Source: Bradyrhizobium diazoefficiens
GTDB taxonomy: Bacteria > Pseudomonadota > Alphaproteobacteria > Rhizobiales > Xanthobacteraceae
NCBI RefSeq assembly: GCF_018131185.1
Contig: NZ_JAFCJE010000003.1
Coordinates: 186,001-250,000, forward strand
Reading direction: 5' to 3'
Length of the DNA: 64,000 bases
The position numbers and the translations under genes are program-made. This document shows, piece after piece, positions 34,777-44,170 of the stretch. The notes below the pieces were generated by a model. That model was given only the letters and a program-made list of their open reading frames with translations. It was not told the origin of the DNA and made no database searches. How positions within the stretch are numbered: position 1 is the stretch's first letter; every line of letters begins with the position of its first letter.

Positions 34777-36078
34777 ATGGCGGGATTGTTGCGCCGCGCG
34801 GCGTCTATCGCTGCGCCGATCGGGTTTGCGTCGATCACGACATCGTCGGCGCAGGCCGCAGGCTCCGAGATCAACTCCGCCGACACCGCCTGGATGATCG
34901 TCGCCACCGCGCTGGTGCTGATGATGACGATCCCGGGCCTCGCGCTGTTCTACTCCGGCATGGTGCGCAAGAAGAACGTGCTCGCCACCATGGCGCAGAG
35001 CCTCTCCGCGGTGGCGATGATCTCCGTTCTCTGGGTCGCATTCGGCTATTCGCTCTGCTTCGTCGGCGACGGTCCGTGGATCGGCACGCTCGACCGCTGG
35101 TTTCTCGCCGGCATGACCATGGACAGCGTCAATCCGGCGGCGAAGACCATCCCCGAAGCGCTTTTCATGCTGTACCAGATGACGTTTGCCATCATCACGG
35201 TGGCGCTGGTCGCAGGCTCGGTCGCCGACCGGATGCGGTTCTCCGCCTATCTCCTGTTCTCCGTCGCCTGGTTCATCTTCGTCTACATTCCGCTGGCGCA
35301 TTGGGTCTGGGGCGGCGGCTTCCTGAACAGCATGGGCGTGCTCGACTTCGCCGGCGGTCTCGTGGTGCATCTGTCGGCCGGGGCCAGCGGCCTCATTGCG
35401 GCGAAGGTGATGGGCCGCCGCCAGGGCTACGGCAGCGAAAATCTATCGCCTTTCGATCTGTCGCTCGCGGTGATGGGCACCGGCCTGTTGTGGGTCGGCT
35501 GGTTCGGCTTCAACGGCGGCTCGGCCGGCGCGGCCAATTCGCGCGCGGTGATGGCGATCATCGCGACCCATCTCGCCGCCTGCGCCGGCGCGCTGACCTG
35601 GGCCGCGATCGAATGGTCGACCCGGCGCAAGCCCTCCGTGCTCGGCATGATCTCCGGCGCGGTCGCGGGCCTCGGCACCATCACGCCGGCCTCCGGATTC
35701 GTGGCGCCCTGGCACGGCATCGTCATCGGCATCATTGCCGGTGCCGTGTGCTATTGGGCCTGCACCTGGCTGAAGCACCGCTTCAACTATGATGATTCGC
35801 TCGACGTGTTCGGCGTCCACGGCATCGGCGGCCTGACCGGGACCCTGCTCGCCGGCGTGTTCGCGACCAGCGCCATCGGGGGCACCGCCGGCCTGTTCGA
35901 GGGCCATCCGCAGCAGCTCCTGATCCAGTTCTATGGCGTCGCCGTCACCTTCGTCTGGTCGGCAGGCGTGAGCTTCATCCTGCTCAAGCTGGTCGGCCTG
36001 TTCGTGCCCTTGCGCGTATCCCGTGAGCACGAGCTCGAGGGGCTGGATATTTCGCAGCACGGCGAAGCCTTGCAATAG
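34777..36078 (+). CDS. amtB: Ammonium transporter (first copy)
   Basis: A 433-residue Amt protein with a signal-like N-terminus (about 1-30, ending AQAAG) and eleven helices. NSADTAWMIVATALVLMMTIP and ALFYSGMVRKKN contain the family start; the pore twin-His helices lie in HWVWGGGFLNSMGVLDFAGG and FGVHGIGGLTG. ATG 34777 is preceded by GGGGGAAACGAG; an upstream GTG is weaker. The cytoplasmic tail is short, so GlnK blockage is expected. It is co-transcribed with glnK, although the 140-bp gap could hold its own promoter. Confidence 0.95.
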   Translation: MAGLLRRAASIAAPIGFASITTSSAQAAGSEINSADTAWMIVATALVLMMTIPGLALFYSGMVRKKNVLATMAQSLSAVAMISVLWVAFGYSLCFVGDGPWIGTLDRWFLAGMTMDSVNPAAKTIPEALFMLYQMTFAIITVALVAGSVADRMRFSAYLLFSVAWFIFVYIPLAHWVWGGGFLNSMGVLDFAGGLVVHLSAGASGLIAAKVMGRRQGYGSENLSPFDLSLAVMGTGLLWVGWFGFNGGSAGAANSRAVMAIIATHLAACAGALTWAAIEWSTRRKPSVLGMISGAVAGLGTITPASGFVAPWHGIVIGIIAGAVCYWACTWLKHRFNYDDSLDVFGVHGIGGLTGTLLAGVFATSAIGGTAGLFEGHPQQLLIQFYGVAVTFVWSAGVSFILLKLVGLFVPLRVSREHELEGLDISQHGEALQ

Positions 36079-36389
36079 AGCGCCGGCGCTACGTAATTAC
36101 CTCTGGTCTGCCCGACGCATGAGCAACATTGTGTCGGCAGCCTGTCGTGCTCGCGTTTTGAGCAGGCCTGACCACGTTTTGGGCGCGACGGAATAGCGCA
36201 CCGCACCGCAATACCCGTCAAACGCGAAAACCCCCGTCTTCATAGTCCGTTAGGCAACACGCCTGATCTGGCACGGCATTTGATTCTATGGGTCCCGGCT
36301 GTGCCCGCGTAGTGAACTTTCTCCCTCGTGGCGAACCAGTCGAGAACGCCCGGCCATGTCCGGACCGGGCCCAAGCGGGGATAGGACCC
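36079..36389. other. Gap between the two glnK-amtB units with sigma-54-like promoter
   Basis: No gene is seen in these 311 bases. They carry the sigma-54-type sequence described at 36268 and no strong terminator for the first unit. A clear NtrC palindrome was not found; the run GCACCGCACCGCAA near 36200 is not a palindrome. Confidence 0.6.
36268..36284 (+). promoter_or_regulatory. Candidate sigma-54 (RpoN) promoter for second glnK-amtB
   Basis: CTGGCACGGCATTTGAT matches YTGGCACG-N4-TTGCW in the -24 element and spacing; the -12 element has TTGAT where TTGCA/T is expected. It lies about 106 bp upstream of the second glnK, as expected for nitrogen-regulated expression through NtrC. Confidence 0.6.
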
Positions 36390-36728
36390 ATGAAAATTGT
36401 TATGGCGATTATTAAGCCATTCAAGCTGGAAGAAGTCCGGGACGCCCTGACCGCCATCGGCGTTCACGGTCTCACGGTGACGGAAGTCAAGGGATATGGC
36501 CGCCAGAAGGGTCATACGGAAATCTATCGCGGCGCCGAATATGCCGTGAGCTTCCTGCCCAAGATCAAGATCGAGGTCGCTGTCGCCTCCGACCAGGTCG
36601 ACAAGACCATCGACGCCATCACGTCTGCCGCGAAAACCGGACAGATCGGCGACGGCAAGATCTTCGTCATCAACCTCGACCACGCGGTGCGCATCCGCAC
36701 CGGCGAGGCCGATGCCGCGGCCCTCTGA
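36390..36728 (+). CDS. glnK: P-II nitrogen regulatory protein (second copy)
   Basis: A 112-residue P-II protein with the same T-loop Tyr51 (IYRGAEYAVSFLPK) and C-terminal block [20 protein letters not shown]. It differs from the first copy mainly after the T-loop. It lies 38 bp before the second amtB, behind the sigma-54-like promoter. Naming as glnK rather than glnB rests on linkage to amtB. Confidence 0.95.
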   Translation: MKIVMAIIKPFKLEEVRDALTAIGVHGLTVTEVKGYGRQKGHTEIYRGAEYAVSFLPKIKIEVAVASDQVDKTIDAITSAAKTGQIGDGKIFVINLDHAVRIRTGEADAAAL

Positions 36729-36766
36729 TTTCGCGCTCAACCTTATCCAATTCAGGAGTGAATAAT

Positions 36767-38215
36767 ATGACGTTTAAGCGTCCCTATGGCGCGGGATTGG
36801 CGGCTCTTGCAGTCGGCCTGTTCGCTGCGACCGCAGCCTACGCCGAGCCAACGGTCAACAAGGGAGACAACGCCTGGATGATGACATCGACAGTGCTCGT
36901 GCTGTTGATGACGATCCCCGGCCTTGCGCTGTTCTATGGCGGTCTCGTCCGCTCCAAGAACATGCTCTCCGTCCTGATGCAGGTGTTCTACACCGTCTGC
37001 GTCGTCACCGTGATCTGGGCCGTGTACGGCTACAGCCTCACCTTCACCGGCGGCTCCGACTTCATCGGCGGCTTCTCCAAGGCCTTCATGATGGGCGTGA
37101 CCACCGATACGAAGGCCGCGACCTTCTCGGTCGACGCCAACATCTCGGAGCTCATCTATGTCTGCTTCCAGATGACCTTCGCGGCGATCACGCCCGCCCT
37201 CATCGTCGGCGCTTTTGCCGAGCGCATGAAGTTCGCGGCGATCGCGCTGTTCGTCCCGCTCTGGGTCACGCTGGTCTACTTCCCGATCGCGCACATGGTC
37301 TGGTACTGGCAGGGTCCGGATCTGCTCCAGGACGCCGCCAAGGCGCTCGCTGCTGCAACTGACGCGGCGGCAAAGACCGCGGCGCAGGCCAAGCTCGACG
37401 AGCTCAACGCCGACGCCGGCTGGATCTTCAAGATGGGCGCGATCGACTTCGCGGGCGGCACCGTGGTGCACATCAACGCGGGTATCGCAGGCCTCATCGG
37501 CGCCCTCCTGATCGGCAAGCGTGTCGGTTACGGCAAGGAGCTGATGGCCCCGCACTCGCTGACCATGTCGATGATCGGCGCCTCGCTGCTCTGGGTCGGC
37601 TGGTTCGGCTTCAACGCCGGCTCCAACCTGGAAGCCAGCGGCGGCGCTGCGCTCGCCATGACCAACTCCTTCGTCGCCACCGCAGCCGCCGCGCTGTCGT
37701 GGATGTTCGCGGAGTGGATCATCAAGGGCCATCCGTCGGTGCTTGGCGTCATTTCCGGCGCCGTCGCGGGTCTCGTGGCCGTCACGCCTGCCGCCGGTTT
37801 CTCCGGCGTGATGGGCGCGATCGTCCTCGGCCTCGTTGTCGGCGTGGTCTGCCTGTTCTTCTGCACCGTCGTGAAGAACGCGCTCGGCTACGATGACTCG
37901 CTCGACGTGTTCGGCGTGCACTGCGTCGGCGGCATCGTCGGCGCCATCGGCACCGGCATTCTCGTCAACCCCGCTCTCGGCGGCGCCGGCATCGTCGACT
38001 ACACCGCGATCCCGCCGAAGGTCGCCGATTACGACTTCGCCGTGCAGATGATGGCCCAGATCAAGGCCGTCGCCACCACGCTGGTGTGGTCGGGCATCGG
38101 TTCGGCGATCCTCTACAAGGTCGTCGACGTGATCGTCGGACTGCGCACCAATGTCGAGAGCGAGCGTGAAGGTCTCGACATCACCGAGCACACCGAGCGC
38201 GCCTACAACATGTAA
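36767..38215 (+). CDS. amtB: Ammonium transporter (second copy)
   Basis: A 482-residue Amt protein. The signal-like N-terminus ends AAYAEP; NKGDNAWMMTSTVLVLLMTIP and GLALFYGGLVRSKN start the first helices. ATG 36767 has AGGAG 8 bases upstream. Compared with the first copy it carries an extra periplasmic stretch of about 45 residues between helices (an Ala/Lys-rich segment near 190-220, DAAKALAAATDAAAKTAA), and a C-terminal REGLDITEHTERAYN tail used for P-II contact. The two AmtB proteins are therefore clearly diverged and may work at different ammonium levels. Confidence 0.96.
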   Translation: MTFKRPYGAGLAALAVGLFAATAAYAEPTVNKGDNAWMMTSTVLVLLMTIPGLALFYGGLVRSKNMLSVLMQVFYTVCVVTVIWAVYGYSLTFTGGSDFIGGFSKAFMMGVTTDTKAATFSVDANISELIYVCFQMTFAAITPALIVGAFAERMKFAAIALFVPLWVTLVYFPIAHMVWYWQGPDLLQDAAKALAAATDAAAKTAAQAKLDELNADAGWIFKMGAIDFAGGTVVHINAGIAGLIGALLIGKRVGYGKELMAPHSLTMSMIGASLLWVGWFGFNAGSNLEASGGAALAMTNSFVATAAAALSWMFAEWIIKGHPSVLGVISGAVAGLVAVTPAAGFSGVMGAIVLGLVVGVVCLFFCTVVKNALGYDDSLDVFGVHCVGGIVGAIGTGILVNPALGGAGIVDYTAIPPKVADYDFAVQMMAQIKAVATTLVWSGIGSAILYKVVDVIVGLRTNVESEREGLDITEHTERAYNM

Positions 38216-38228
38216 GTCTCCTCCCGGG

Positions 38229-38250
38229 CGCGGTCTCCCCGGAGACCGCG
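38229..38250 (+). terminator. Hairpin after second amtB
   Basis: CGCGGTCTCC/GGAGACCGCG is a perfect 10-bp stem with a CC loop, 13 bases past the amtB stop. It lacks a strong T-run and is followed by a better terminator at 38298. Confidence 0.6.
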
Positions 38251-38297
38251 TCCACAACTACGGTCCGGGCACATACCCGGCAATGCCCTGACCGTTG

Positions 38298-38330
38298 AGG
38301 GGCTCCAGCGCAAGCTGGAGCCCCTTTCTT
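38298..38330 (+). terminator. Strong intrinsic terminator of the glnK-amtB unit
   Basis: AGGGGCTCCAGC (38298-38309) pairs perfectly with GCTGGAGCCCCT (38314-38325) over a GCAA tetraloop, followed by TTCTTTC. Confidence 0.92.
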
Positions 38331-38518
38331 TCGATCGGGTCCCGGCAAGACAAGTCGCCACCCGTCCCGTTGTCATCCGGCCTCGATATTCCTGCTCTGG
38401 ACGGGGGCGGCGGCCGATGGTTAATCGCGTCTTAACCTCGCCCTATCTATGGTGAAGTGAACCGCTTCCCGCCGGTGCCTTGGTGCAACCGGCAGTTCCA
38501 AGAGTGCTGGCGCCCAGA
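38331..38518. other. Promoter region of the aminotransferase-ftsK genes
   Basis: A non-coding stretch between the terminator and ATG 38519. Its main feature is the CtrA-type box at 38419-38437. No other gene or repeat was noticed. Confidence 0.5.
38419..38437. promoter_or_regulatory. CtrA-type box (TTAA-N7-TTAA)
   Basis: GGTTAATCGCGTCTTAACC contains TTAA, exactly 7 bases, then TTAAC, the consensus for the cell-cycle regulator CtrA in alphaproteobacteria. It is also an inverted repeat (GGTTAA/TTAACC). It is 82 bp upstream of the aminotransferase start and 1.3 kb before ftsK. Confidence 0.6.
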
Positions 38519-39733
38519 ATGGCTATGACCGCTTCATCCCGCGCGCCGCAGGCCGGTGGAAGCTCCGATACCGAACGCTCGCCCTTCGTCCGGCTGAACG
38601 AGCTGCTGGCGCCGCACCAGCCCGGCAAGCCCTTGATTTCGCTCGCCGTCGGTGAACCGCAGCATCCCGTGCCTGATTTCGTCGGCCCGGTGCTGGCCAG
38701 GCACATCGCCGATTTCGGCCGCTATCCGATGAACCAGGGGACCGATCCGTTCCGTCAGGCGGCCAGCACCTGGCTGTCGTCGCGATTCAAGCTGCCGCGG
38801 CCGCTCGACCCCAAAAGCGAGATTCTCGTCCTCAATGGCAGCCGCGAGGGGCTGTTCCTCGCCGCGATCGCCGCAAAGCGTTACGTCGGCCCGCGTCCCG
38901 GCAAGCCCGCGATCCTGATGCCGAACCCGTTCTATCCGGTCTATGGCGCCGGCGCCTTTGCTGCGGGCTGCGAGCCGGTCCATCTGCCGACGACGGTCGA
39001 AAACGGTTTCCTGCCCGATCTCGACGCCATCGACGAAGCGACGCTGGCGCGCACCGTGGCGTTCTATCTGGCCTCGCCCGCCAATCCGCAGGGCTCGGTC
39101 GCCTCGCGCGATTATTTCACGCGCCTGAAAAGCCTCGCCGATCGCTACGGTTTCATGATCCTCAGCGACGAGTGCTATTCGGAGATCTACACCCGCGAAG
39201 CACCGGGCAGTGCGCTCGAATGCGCGGGTGCGGATTTCACCCGCGTGGCCGCGTTCCAGTCGCTGTCGAAGCGCTCGAACCTGCCGGGCCTGCGTGTCGG
39301 CTTCGCCGCCGGCGACAAGACGTTCATCGGGATGTTCCTGGAGCTGCGCAACATCGCCGCTCCCCAGGTGCCGGTGCCGCTCCAGCACGTCGCGACCTTT
39401 GCCTATGGCGACGAAGCGCATGTCGAGGAGAACCGCAGGCTTTACCGGATCAAGTTCGATCTCGCCGACCAGATCATCGGCAATCGCTACTTCTATCGCC
39501 GGCCCGATGCCGGCTTCTGCGTCTGGCTCAACACGTCCGCGATCGGCGACGACGTGTCGGTGTGTCTGAAGCTCTTCAAGGAAGCGGGCGTGCGTGTGGT
39601 GCCCGGCAGCTTTCTGGCGCGGCAGCAGCCTGACGGATTCAATCCCGGCGCGGGCTACATTCGCCTTGCGCTGGTGCAGGATGGCGAGACCACGGCGCAG
39701 GCGCTGCACCGCCTGGTCGAGACTCTGGGTTAG
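38519..39733 (+). CDS. Class I/II PLP-dependent aminotransferase (DapC-like)
   Basis: A 404-residue fold-type I aminotransferase. It has SLAVGEPQHPVPDFV at the N-terminus, PNPFYPVYGAGAFAAG, SPANPQGSVASRDYF with the substrate-region Asn, SDECYSEIY (PLP Asp/Tyr) and SLSKRSNLPGLRVGF with the PLP Lys. The sequence and position resemble alphaproteobacterial succinyldiaminopimelate aminotransferases, which would place it in lysine and peptidoglycan-precursor synthesis, but specificity is inferred. It ends 9 bp before ftsK and so may share a CtrA-regulated operon. Starts at ATG 38519 or 38525. Confidence 0.85.
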   Translation: MAMTASSRAPQAGGSSDTERSPFVRLNELLAPHQPGKPLISLAVGEPQHPVPDFVGPVLARHIADFGRYPMNQGTDPFRQAASTWLSSRFKLPRPLDPKSEILVLNGSREGLFLAAIAAKRYVGPRPGKPAILMPNPFYPVYGAGAFAAGCEPVHLPTTVENGFLPDLDAIDEATLARTVAFYLASPANPQGSVASRDYFTRLKSLADRYGFMILSDECYSEIYTREAPGSALECAGADFTRVAAFQSLSKRSNLPGLRVGFAAGDKTFIGMFLELRNIAAPQVPVPLQHVATFAYGDEAHVEENRRLYRIKFDLADQIIGNRYFYRRPDAGFCVWLNTSAIGDDVSVCLKLFKEAGVRVVPGSFLARQQPDGFNPGAGYIRLALVQDGETTAQALHRLVETLG

Positions 39734-39742
39734 GCGGGGCCC

Positions 39743-42223
39743 ATGAGCATGTCGGCAATCGAACGTGTCATTCCACTGGTCGGCCATCTGCCGCCCTCGA
39801 TCCGTGAGGGTCTGGCGCGGCGCATGCGCGAGCTCACCGGCCTCGGCCTGATCGCACTGTCCGGCGTCGCCTCGGCGGCGCTGATGACCTGGTCGGTGCA
39901 GGATCCCAGCCTCAGCCACGCCACCTCGCGGCCGATCCGCAACATCCTCGGCTATGCCGGCGCGATCGGCGCCGATCTTGCGATGCAGATTCTCGGGCTC
40001 GGCGCCATCATGCTGGTCCTGACCGTCGCGGTCTGGGGCTGGCGCATGATGACGCATCGCCCGTTCGATCGCGAGGCGCTGCGGCTGGGCTCCTGGATTC
40101 TCTGTACGGTGATTGCGGCGGGCTTCGTCAGCTGCTGGCCCCACGGCGGCGCATGGCCGCTGCCGACCGGCCTCGGCGGCGTGGTCGGCGACGCCCTGGT
40201 GCGCGCGCCCGCGGTGATTTTCGGACCGGCCGGCACGATCTATCGCATCGTGCTCGGCACGATCCTGTTCGCCGCGCTGGCCGCGACATTCCTGATCGCC
40301 TGCGGTCTTGGCGCCCGTGAGCATGACGACGACCTCGCGGAGATCGAGGATGACGACAAGCCGCTTGACGAAGACGAGGAGAACGATCGCGGCTCGGTGT
40401 CGCTGGGCTGGCTGTTCCATGCGCTGATGAGCACCAAGGCACGGTTGGGCTGGCTGCTTGGCGCCGCCTATCGCTCGCTGGTCTCGAGCGGACCGAAGAC
40501 CAAGGCCGCCGCATTCAGCCGCCAGGAGCCGAATCTCGGCGGCGGCCGCGCCGCGCCCTCGATCTCGCCGCAGCCCGAAGACGAGCACGACGAACACGAC
40601 GAGGACGAGCACGAAGAGGTCGAAGAGGAGGAAGAGGAGGAGCCCGTCGCGCGCGCCCCGCGCAAGAAGGCCGCGCCGAAAGCTCCTGCCAAGAAATCCT
40701 CCGACAAGTTCGAGCTTCCGTCCGTGTCCGTGCTGGCGGCGCCCAAGGCCGGCGATCGCCAACCGCTCAGCAAGGCCGAGCTGGAAGCCAATTCCCGTTC
40801 GCTCGAAGGCGTGCTGCAGGATTTCGGCGTGCGCGGCGAGATCGTGAAGGCCAATCCGGGTCCCGTCGTCACGCTGTACGAGCTGGAGCCGGCGCCCGGC
40901 ATCAAATCGTCGCGCGTGATCGGCCTTTCCGACGATATCGCCCGGTCGATGAGCGCGCTGTCGGCGCGCGTCGCCGTCGTGCCCGGCCGCAATGCCATCG
41001 GCATCGAGCTGCCCAATGCGCATCGCGAAAAGGTCTATTTGCGCGAACTGCTGATCGCAAAGGAGGCGACCGACACGGTTGCGAAGCTGCCGCTCTGCCT
41101 CGGCAAGACCATCGGCGGCGACCCCGTTATCATCGACCTTGCGCGCACGCCGCACATGCTGATCGCCGGCACCACCGGCTCGGGCAAGTCGGTCGCGATC
41201 AACACCATGATCCTCAGCCTGGTCTACCGGCTGCGTCCTGACCAGTGCCGGCTGATCATGGTCGATCCGAAGATGCTCGAACTCTCCGTCTATGACGGCA
41301 TCCCCCATCTGCTCACGCCCGTCGTGACCGACCCGAAGAAGGCGGTGGTCGCGCTGAAATGGGCCGTGCGCGAGATGGAAGAGCGCTACAAGAACATGGC
41401 CAAGCTCGGTGTGCGCAACATCGACGGCTACAACACACGCCTGCTCGAATTGAAGGCCAAGGGCGAAGAGCCGACGCGCACGGTTCATACCGGCTTCGAC
41501 AAGGAGACCGGCAAGGCGATCTACGAGGAAGAGAAGCTCTCGCTCGACCCGCTGCCCTACATCGTCATCATCGTCGACGAAATGGCCGACCTGATGATGG
41601 TGGCCGGCAAGGACATCGAAGGCGCAGTGCAGCGCCTCGCGCAGATGGCACGCGCCGCCGGCCTGCACGTGATCCTCGCGACGCAGCGTCCGTCGGTCGA
41701 CGTCATCACCGGCACCATCAAGGCGAACTTCCCGACCCGCATCGCCTTCCAGGTGACGTCCAAGATCGACAGCCGTACCATTCTGGGTGAGATGGGTGCC
41801 GAGCAGCTGCTCGGCCAGGGCGACATGCTCTACATGGCCGGCGGCGGCCGCATCAGCCGCGTGCACGGACCTTTTGCGTCCGACGAGGAAGTCGAGAAGG
41901 TCGTGCGTCACCTCAAGACGCAGGGGCAACCGGAATATCTCGAAGCGGTTACCGCCGAGGAGCCGACCGAGGACGAGGACGGCGCGGTGTTCGATGCGAC
42001 CGGCATGGGCGGGGATGGCGGCGGCGATCTATTCCAGCAAGCCGTTGCGATCGTCAAACGCGACCGCAAGGCATCGACCAGTTACATCCAGCGCCGCCTG
42101 CAGATCGGCTACAACCGCGCCGCTTCACTGATGGAGCGCATGGAACTGGAAGGCATCGTCGGACCCGCCAACCATGCCGGCAAGCGCGAGATTCTGGTCG
42201 AGGAAGAAGACAGCCATATGTGA
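39743..42223 (+). CDS. ftsK: DNA translocase FtsK
   Basis: An 826-residue division-linked DNA pump. The N-terminal membrane part has about four helices (to residue ~195), then an acidic, charge-rich linker (residues ~200-330 with long Glu/Asp runs). The motor begins near residue 330: Walker [13 protein letters not shown] near 477, [10 protein letters not shown] (Walker B), and the C-terminal gamma domain [22 protein letters not shown] that reads KOPS sites. It separates chromosome copies at the septum and activates XerCD. ATG 39743 follows GGCGGGG. The membrane part is close to full length. Confidence 0.97.
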   Translation: MSMSAIERVIPLVGHLPPSIREGLARRMRELTGLGLIALSGVASAALMTWSVQDPSLSHATSRPIRNILGYAGAIGADLAMQILGLGAIMLVLTVAVWGWRMMTHRPFDREALRLGSWILCTVIAAGFVSCWPHGGAWPLPTGLGGVVGDALVRAPAVIFGPAGTIYRIVLGTILFAALAATFLIACGLGAREHDDDLAEIEDDDKPLDEDEENDRGSVSLGWLFHALMSTKARLGWLLGAAYRSLVSSGPKTKAAAFSRQEPNLGGGRAAPSISPQPEDEHDEHDEDEHEEVEEEEEEEPVARAPRKKAAPKAPAKKSSDKFELPSVSVLAAPKAGDRQPLSKAELEANSRSLEGVLQDFGVRGEIVKANPGPVVTLYELEPAPGIKSSRVIGLSDDIARSMSALSARVAVVPGRNAIGIELPNAHREKVYLRELLIAKEATDTVAKLPLCLGKTIGGDPVIIDLARTPHMLIAGTTGSGKSVAINTMILSLVYRLRPDQCRLIMVDPKMLELSVYDGIPHLLTPVVTDPKKAVVALKWAVREMEERYKNMAKLGVRNIDGYNTRLLELKAKGEEPTRTVHTGFDKETGKAIYEEEKLSLDPLPYIVIIVDEMADLMMVAGKDIEGAVQRLAQMARAAGLHVILATQRPSVDVITGTIKANFPTRIAFQVTSKIDSRTILGEMGAEQLLGQGDMLYMAGGGRISRVHGPFASDEEVEKVVRHLKTQGQPEYLEAVTAEEPTEDEDGAVFDATGMGGDGGGDLFQQAVAIVKRDRKASTSYIQRRLQIGYNRAASLMERMELEGIVGPANHAGKREILVEEEDSHM

Positions 42224-42316
42224 GGCAGCCGCCTCGACACATCATTTCACGCGAAATCGTTATCTGCTTTTGCCCGAAACCACGCTAAAAGACGCCCAGC
42301 CATACAGGACGACGCG

Positions 42317-43132
42317 TTGATCAGACATCCGGACATTCGATTCGCTGCCACCATCGCCGCGCGAAGCGCGCGGGTGGCCGGCGTGCTGCTCGTCACTGCC
42401 GCGATGGTGACCACGACGTCGCTCGCGCAGACCGTGCCGGTGCCGAAGCCCGCACCGAAGGGCCGTGATGGTGCTCAATCCGGAGGCGGTGGACCGGCTG
42501 TCACCGGCGCGACGCAGGCGCCGCCGAATCCTGTGATCCCGGATCCGCGCCGCAACGTGCCGAGCAGCATCTTCCAGACCTTCGATGCGAACCAGAAGGC
42601 TCAGGCGGCCAAGGTCAGCGCCTATCTGTCCTCGCTGCAGACGCTGGTCGGAAATTTCGTCCAGGTCGGCCCCGACGGCAGCAAGACCCAAGGCGATTTC
42701 TACATTCAGAAGCCGGGCAAGGTCCGCTTCGAATATGACGCGCCGAGCCCGATCGACATCGTCGCCGACGGGTCCTCGCTGGTGGTGCGCGACCGCAAGC
42801 TTGCGACCCAGGATGTCTACCCGCTGTCGCAGACGCCGCTGCGCTTCCTGCTGTCCGACCGCATCGACCTGATGAAGGACACCAACGTCGTCAACGTCTC
42901 CGCCGACGACGTCTTCGTCAGCGTCACCATCGAGGAGAAGCAGGCGCTGGTCGGCACCAGCCGTCTCCTGTTGATGTTCGGCGCCAAGGACGGCCAGTTG
43001 AAGCAGTGGACCGTCACCGACCCGCAGGGCTACGACACCACGATCGCGGTCTATAATCTCGATACGAGCAAGAAGCTCGATCCCGGCATGTTCAAGATCG
43101 ACTTCACCAATTACGCCCCGTCGCCGGGTTGA
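42317..43132 (+). CDS. lolA: Outer-membrane lipoprotein carrier LolA-family protein
   Basis: A 271-residue exported protein. A long N-terminus leads to the hydrophobic stretch VAGVLLVTAAMVTTTSLA with a predicted cleavage near AQT, a Pro/Gly-rich linker, then the LolA-like fold (FVQVGPDGSKTQGDFYIQKPG, VRFEYDAPSPIDIVADGSSL, DLMKDTNVVNVSADDV). LolA shuttles lipoproteins across the periplasm. TTG 42317 is used because the next ATG (42405) would shorten the signal peptide. The call rests on the fold pattern and on ftsK-lolA neighbouring, known in many alphaproteobacteria. Confidence 0.83.
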   Translation: MIRHPDIRFAATIAARSARVAGVLLVTAAMVTTTSLAQTVPVPKPAPKGRDGAQSGGGGPAVTGATQAPPNPVIPDPRRNVPSSIFQTFDANQKAQAAKVSAYLSSLQTLVGNFVQVGPDGSKTQGDFYIQKPGKVRFEYDAPSPIDIVADGSSLVVRDRKLATQDVYPLSQTPLRFLLSDRIDLMKDTNVVNVSADDVFVSVTIEEKQALVGTSRLLLMFGAKDGQLKQWTVTDPQGYDTTIAVYNLDTSKKLDPGMFKIDFTNYAPSPG

Positions 43133-43145
43133 GCGCTCCGCTGCC

Positions 43146-43248
43146 GTAAGGTGGGCAAAGGCGCGTTTTGCGCCGTACCCACCATCTCTCGTCTCGCGGC
43201 AGGAACGTGGGCACGCTTCCGCTTTGCCCACCCACGAGAGCTCGTTGT
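43146..43248. repeat. GTGGGCA-type intergenic repeat
   Basis: Two arms, TAAGGTGGGCAAAGGCGCG and TGCGCCGTACCCACC, form a hairpin, and a further GTGGGCACGC...TTTGCCCACCCACGAGAG arm follows. It fills the lolA-xth gap without any credible gene and differs from the GTCATTCCGGGG family. Confidence 0.6.
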
Positions 43249-43294
43249 GGACAAGCGTTTTCCCCACGCCAATCCATGCTAAGACGCATTTCCC

Positions 43295-44110
43295 ATGCGT
43301 CTTTCCCTGACAACCTGGAACATCAATTCGGTGCGGCTGCGCATCGATCTGGTCGCGAAATTCCTCAAGAGCGCGCGGCCGGACGTGCTGTGCCTGCAGG
43401 AAACCAAGTGCATCGACGATGCGTTTCCGCTGAAGCGCTTCAAGCGGCTTGGCTACGAGCACGTCGCGCTGAACGGGCAGAAGGGCTATCACGGCGTCGC
43501 CATCGTCTCGAAGATTCCATTCGAATCGAAGGACATCCGCACCTTCTGCGACAAGGTGGATTCGCGCCACATCTCGGTGTCGTTCGGCGAGAAGGCCAAT
43601 ATCGCAAAGCCGCTGGTGCTGCATAATTTCTACGTCCCCGCCGGCGGCGACATTCCCGATCCCGCGCTGAACGAGAAGTTCGACCACAAGCTTCGCTTCC
43701 TCGACGAGATGAAGGCGTGCGAGCCGCTGCATCCGCGCGGCGATGACAGGCACATCCTGGTCGGCGATCTCAATGTCGCCCCGCACGAAAACGACGTGTG
43801 GTCGCACAAGCAGCTTCTGAAGGTGGTCTCGCATACGCCTGTCGAAACCGAGAAGCTCCAGGCCGCGCTCCAGGCCGGCGAATGGGTCGACGTCGCACGC
43901 GAGCGCATCCCGATGTCCGAGAAGGTCTACACGTGGTGGAGCTACCGTTCCGCCGACTGGACGGTCGGCGATCGCGGCCGCAGGCTCGACCACATCTGGG
44001 TCTCGCGCGCGCTGAAAGACGCGGTCAGTGATTTCAAGATTCTTCGCGAAGCGCGGAGCTGGGAGCGGCCGTCGGACCATGTGCCGGTCACGGTGACGCT
44101 GGAGGTGTGA
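43295..44110 (+). CDS. xth: Exodeoxyribonuclease III
   Basis: A 271-residue AP endonuclease and 3'-exonuclease of the Xth group: TWNINSVRLRIDLVAKFL, LCLQETKCIDDAFP with the metal-binding Glu, GDLNVAPHENDVWSHK with the Asp/Asn pair, WWSYRSADW, and RLDHIWVSRAL with the catalytic region Asp-His, SDHVPVTVTLEV at the end. It repairs abasic sites and oxidised 3' ends. ATG 43295 is the family start. Confidence 0.95.
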   Translation: MRLSLTTWNINSVRLRIDLVAKFLKSARPDVLCLQETKCIDDAFPLKRFKRLGYEHVALNGQKGYHGVAIVSKIPFESKDIRTFCDKVDSRHISVSFGEKANIAKPLVLHNFYVPAGGDIPDPALNEKFDHKLRFLDEMKACEPLHPRGDDRHILVGDLNVAPHENDVWSHKQLLKVVSHTPVETEKLQAALQAGEWVDVARERIPMSEKVYTWWSYRSADWTVGDRGRRLDHIWVSRALKDAVSDFKILREARSWERPSDHVPVTVTLEV

Positions 44111-44120
44111 GGTCCCTGTC

Positions 44121-44158
44121 GTCATTCCGGGTTCGCGCTCTGCGCGCCCCGGAATGAC
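44121..44158. repeat. GTCATTCCGGG-type palindromic intergenic repeat
   Basis: GTCATTCCGGGTTCGCGC and its partner GCGCGCCCCGGAATGAC form a near-perfect hairpin between the convergent xth and CNBD genes, closely related to the copy at 12807. Confidence 0.8.
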
Positions 44159-44170
44159 GGGCGGAAAGAC

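Noticed and set aside
36195..36215. NtrC binding site near GCACCGCACCGCAA
   Set aside because: It is a direct-repeat-like sequence and not the GCAC-N-GTGC-type palindrome expected for NtrC.
36752..38257. A 501-codon minus-strand open frame opposite amtB
   Set aside because: Antisense to a well-conserved transporter; composition is that of a GC-driven shadow frame.
38534..41929. An 1131-codon open frame on the minus strand opposite the aminotransferase and ftsK genes
   Set aside because: It spans two clearly coding plus-strand genes and has the Arg/His/Gly/Asp-rich composition of antisense frames in high-GC DNA. No family motif was found in it.
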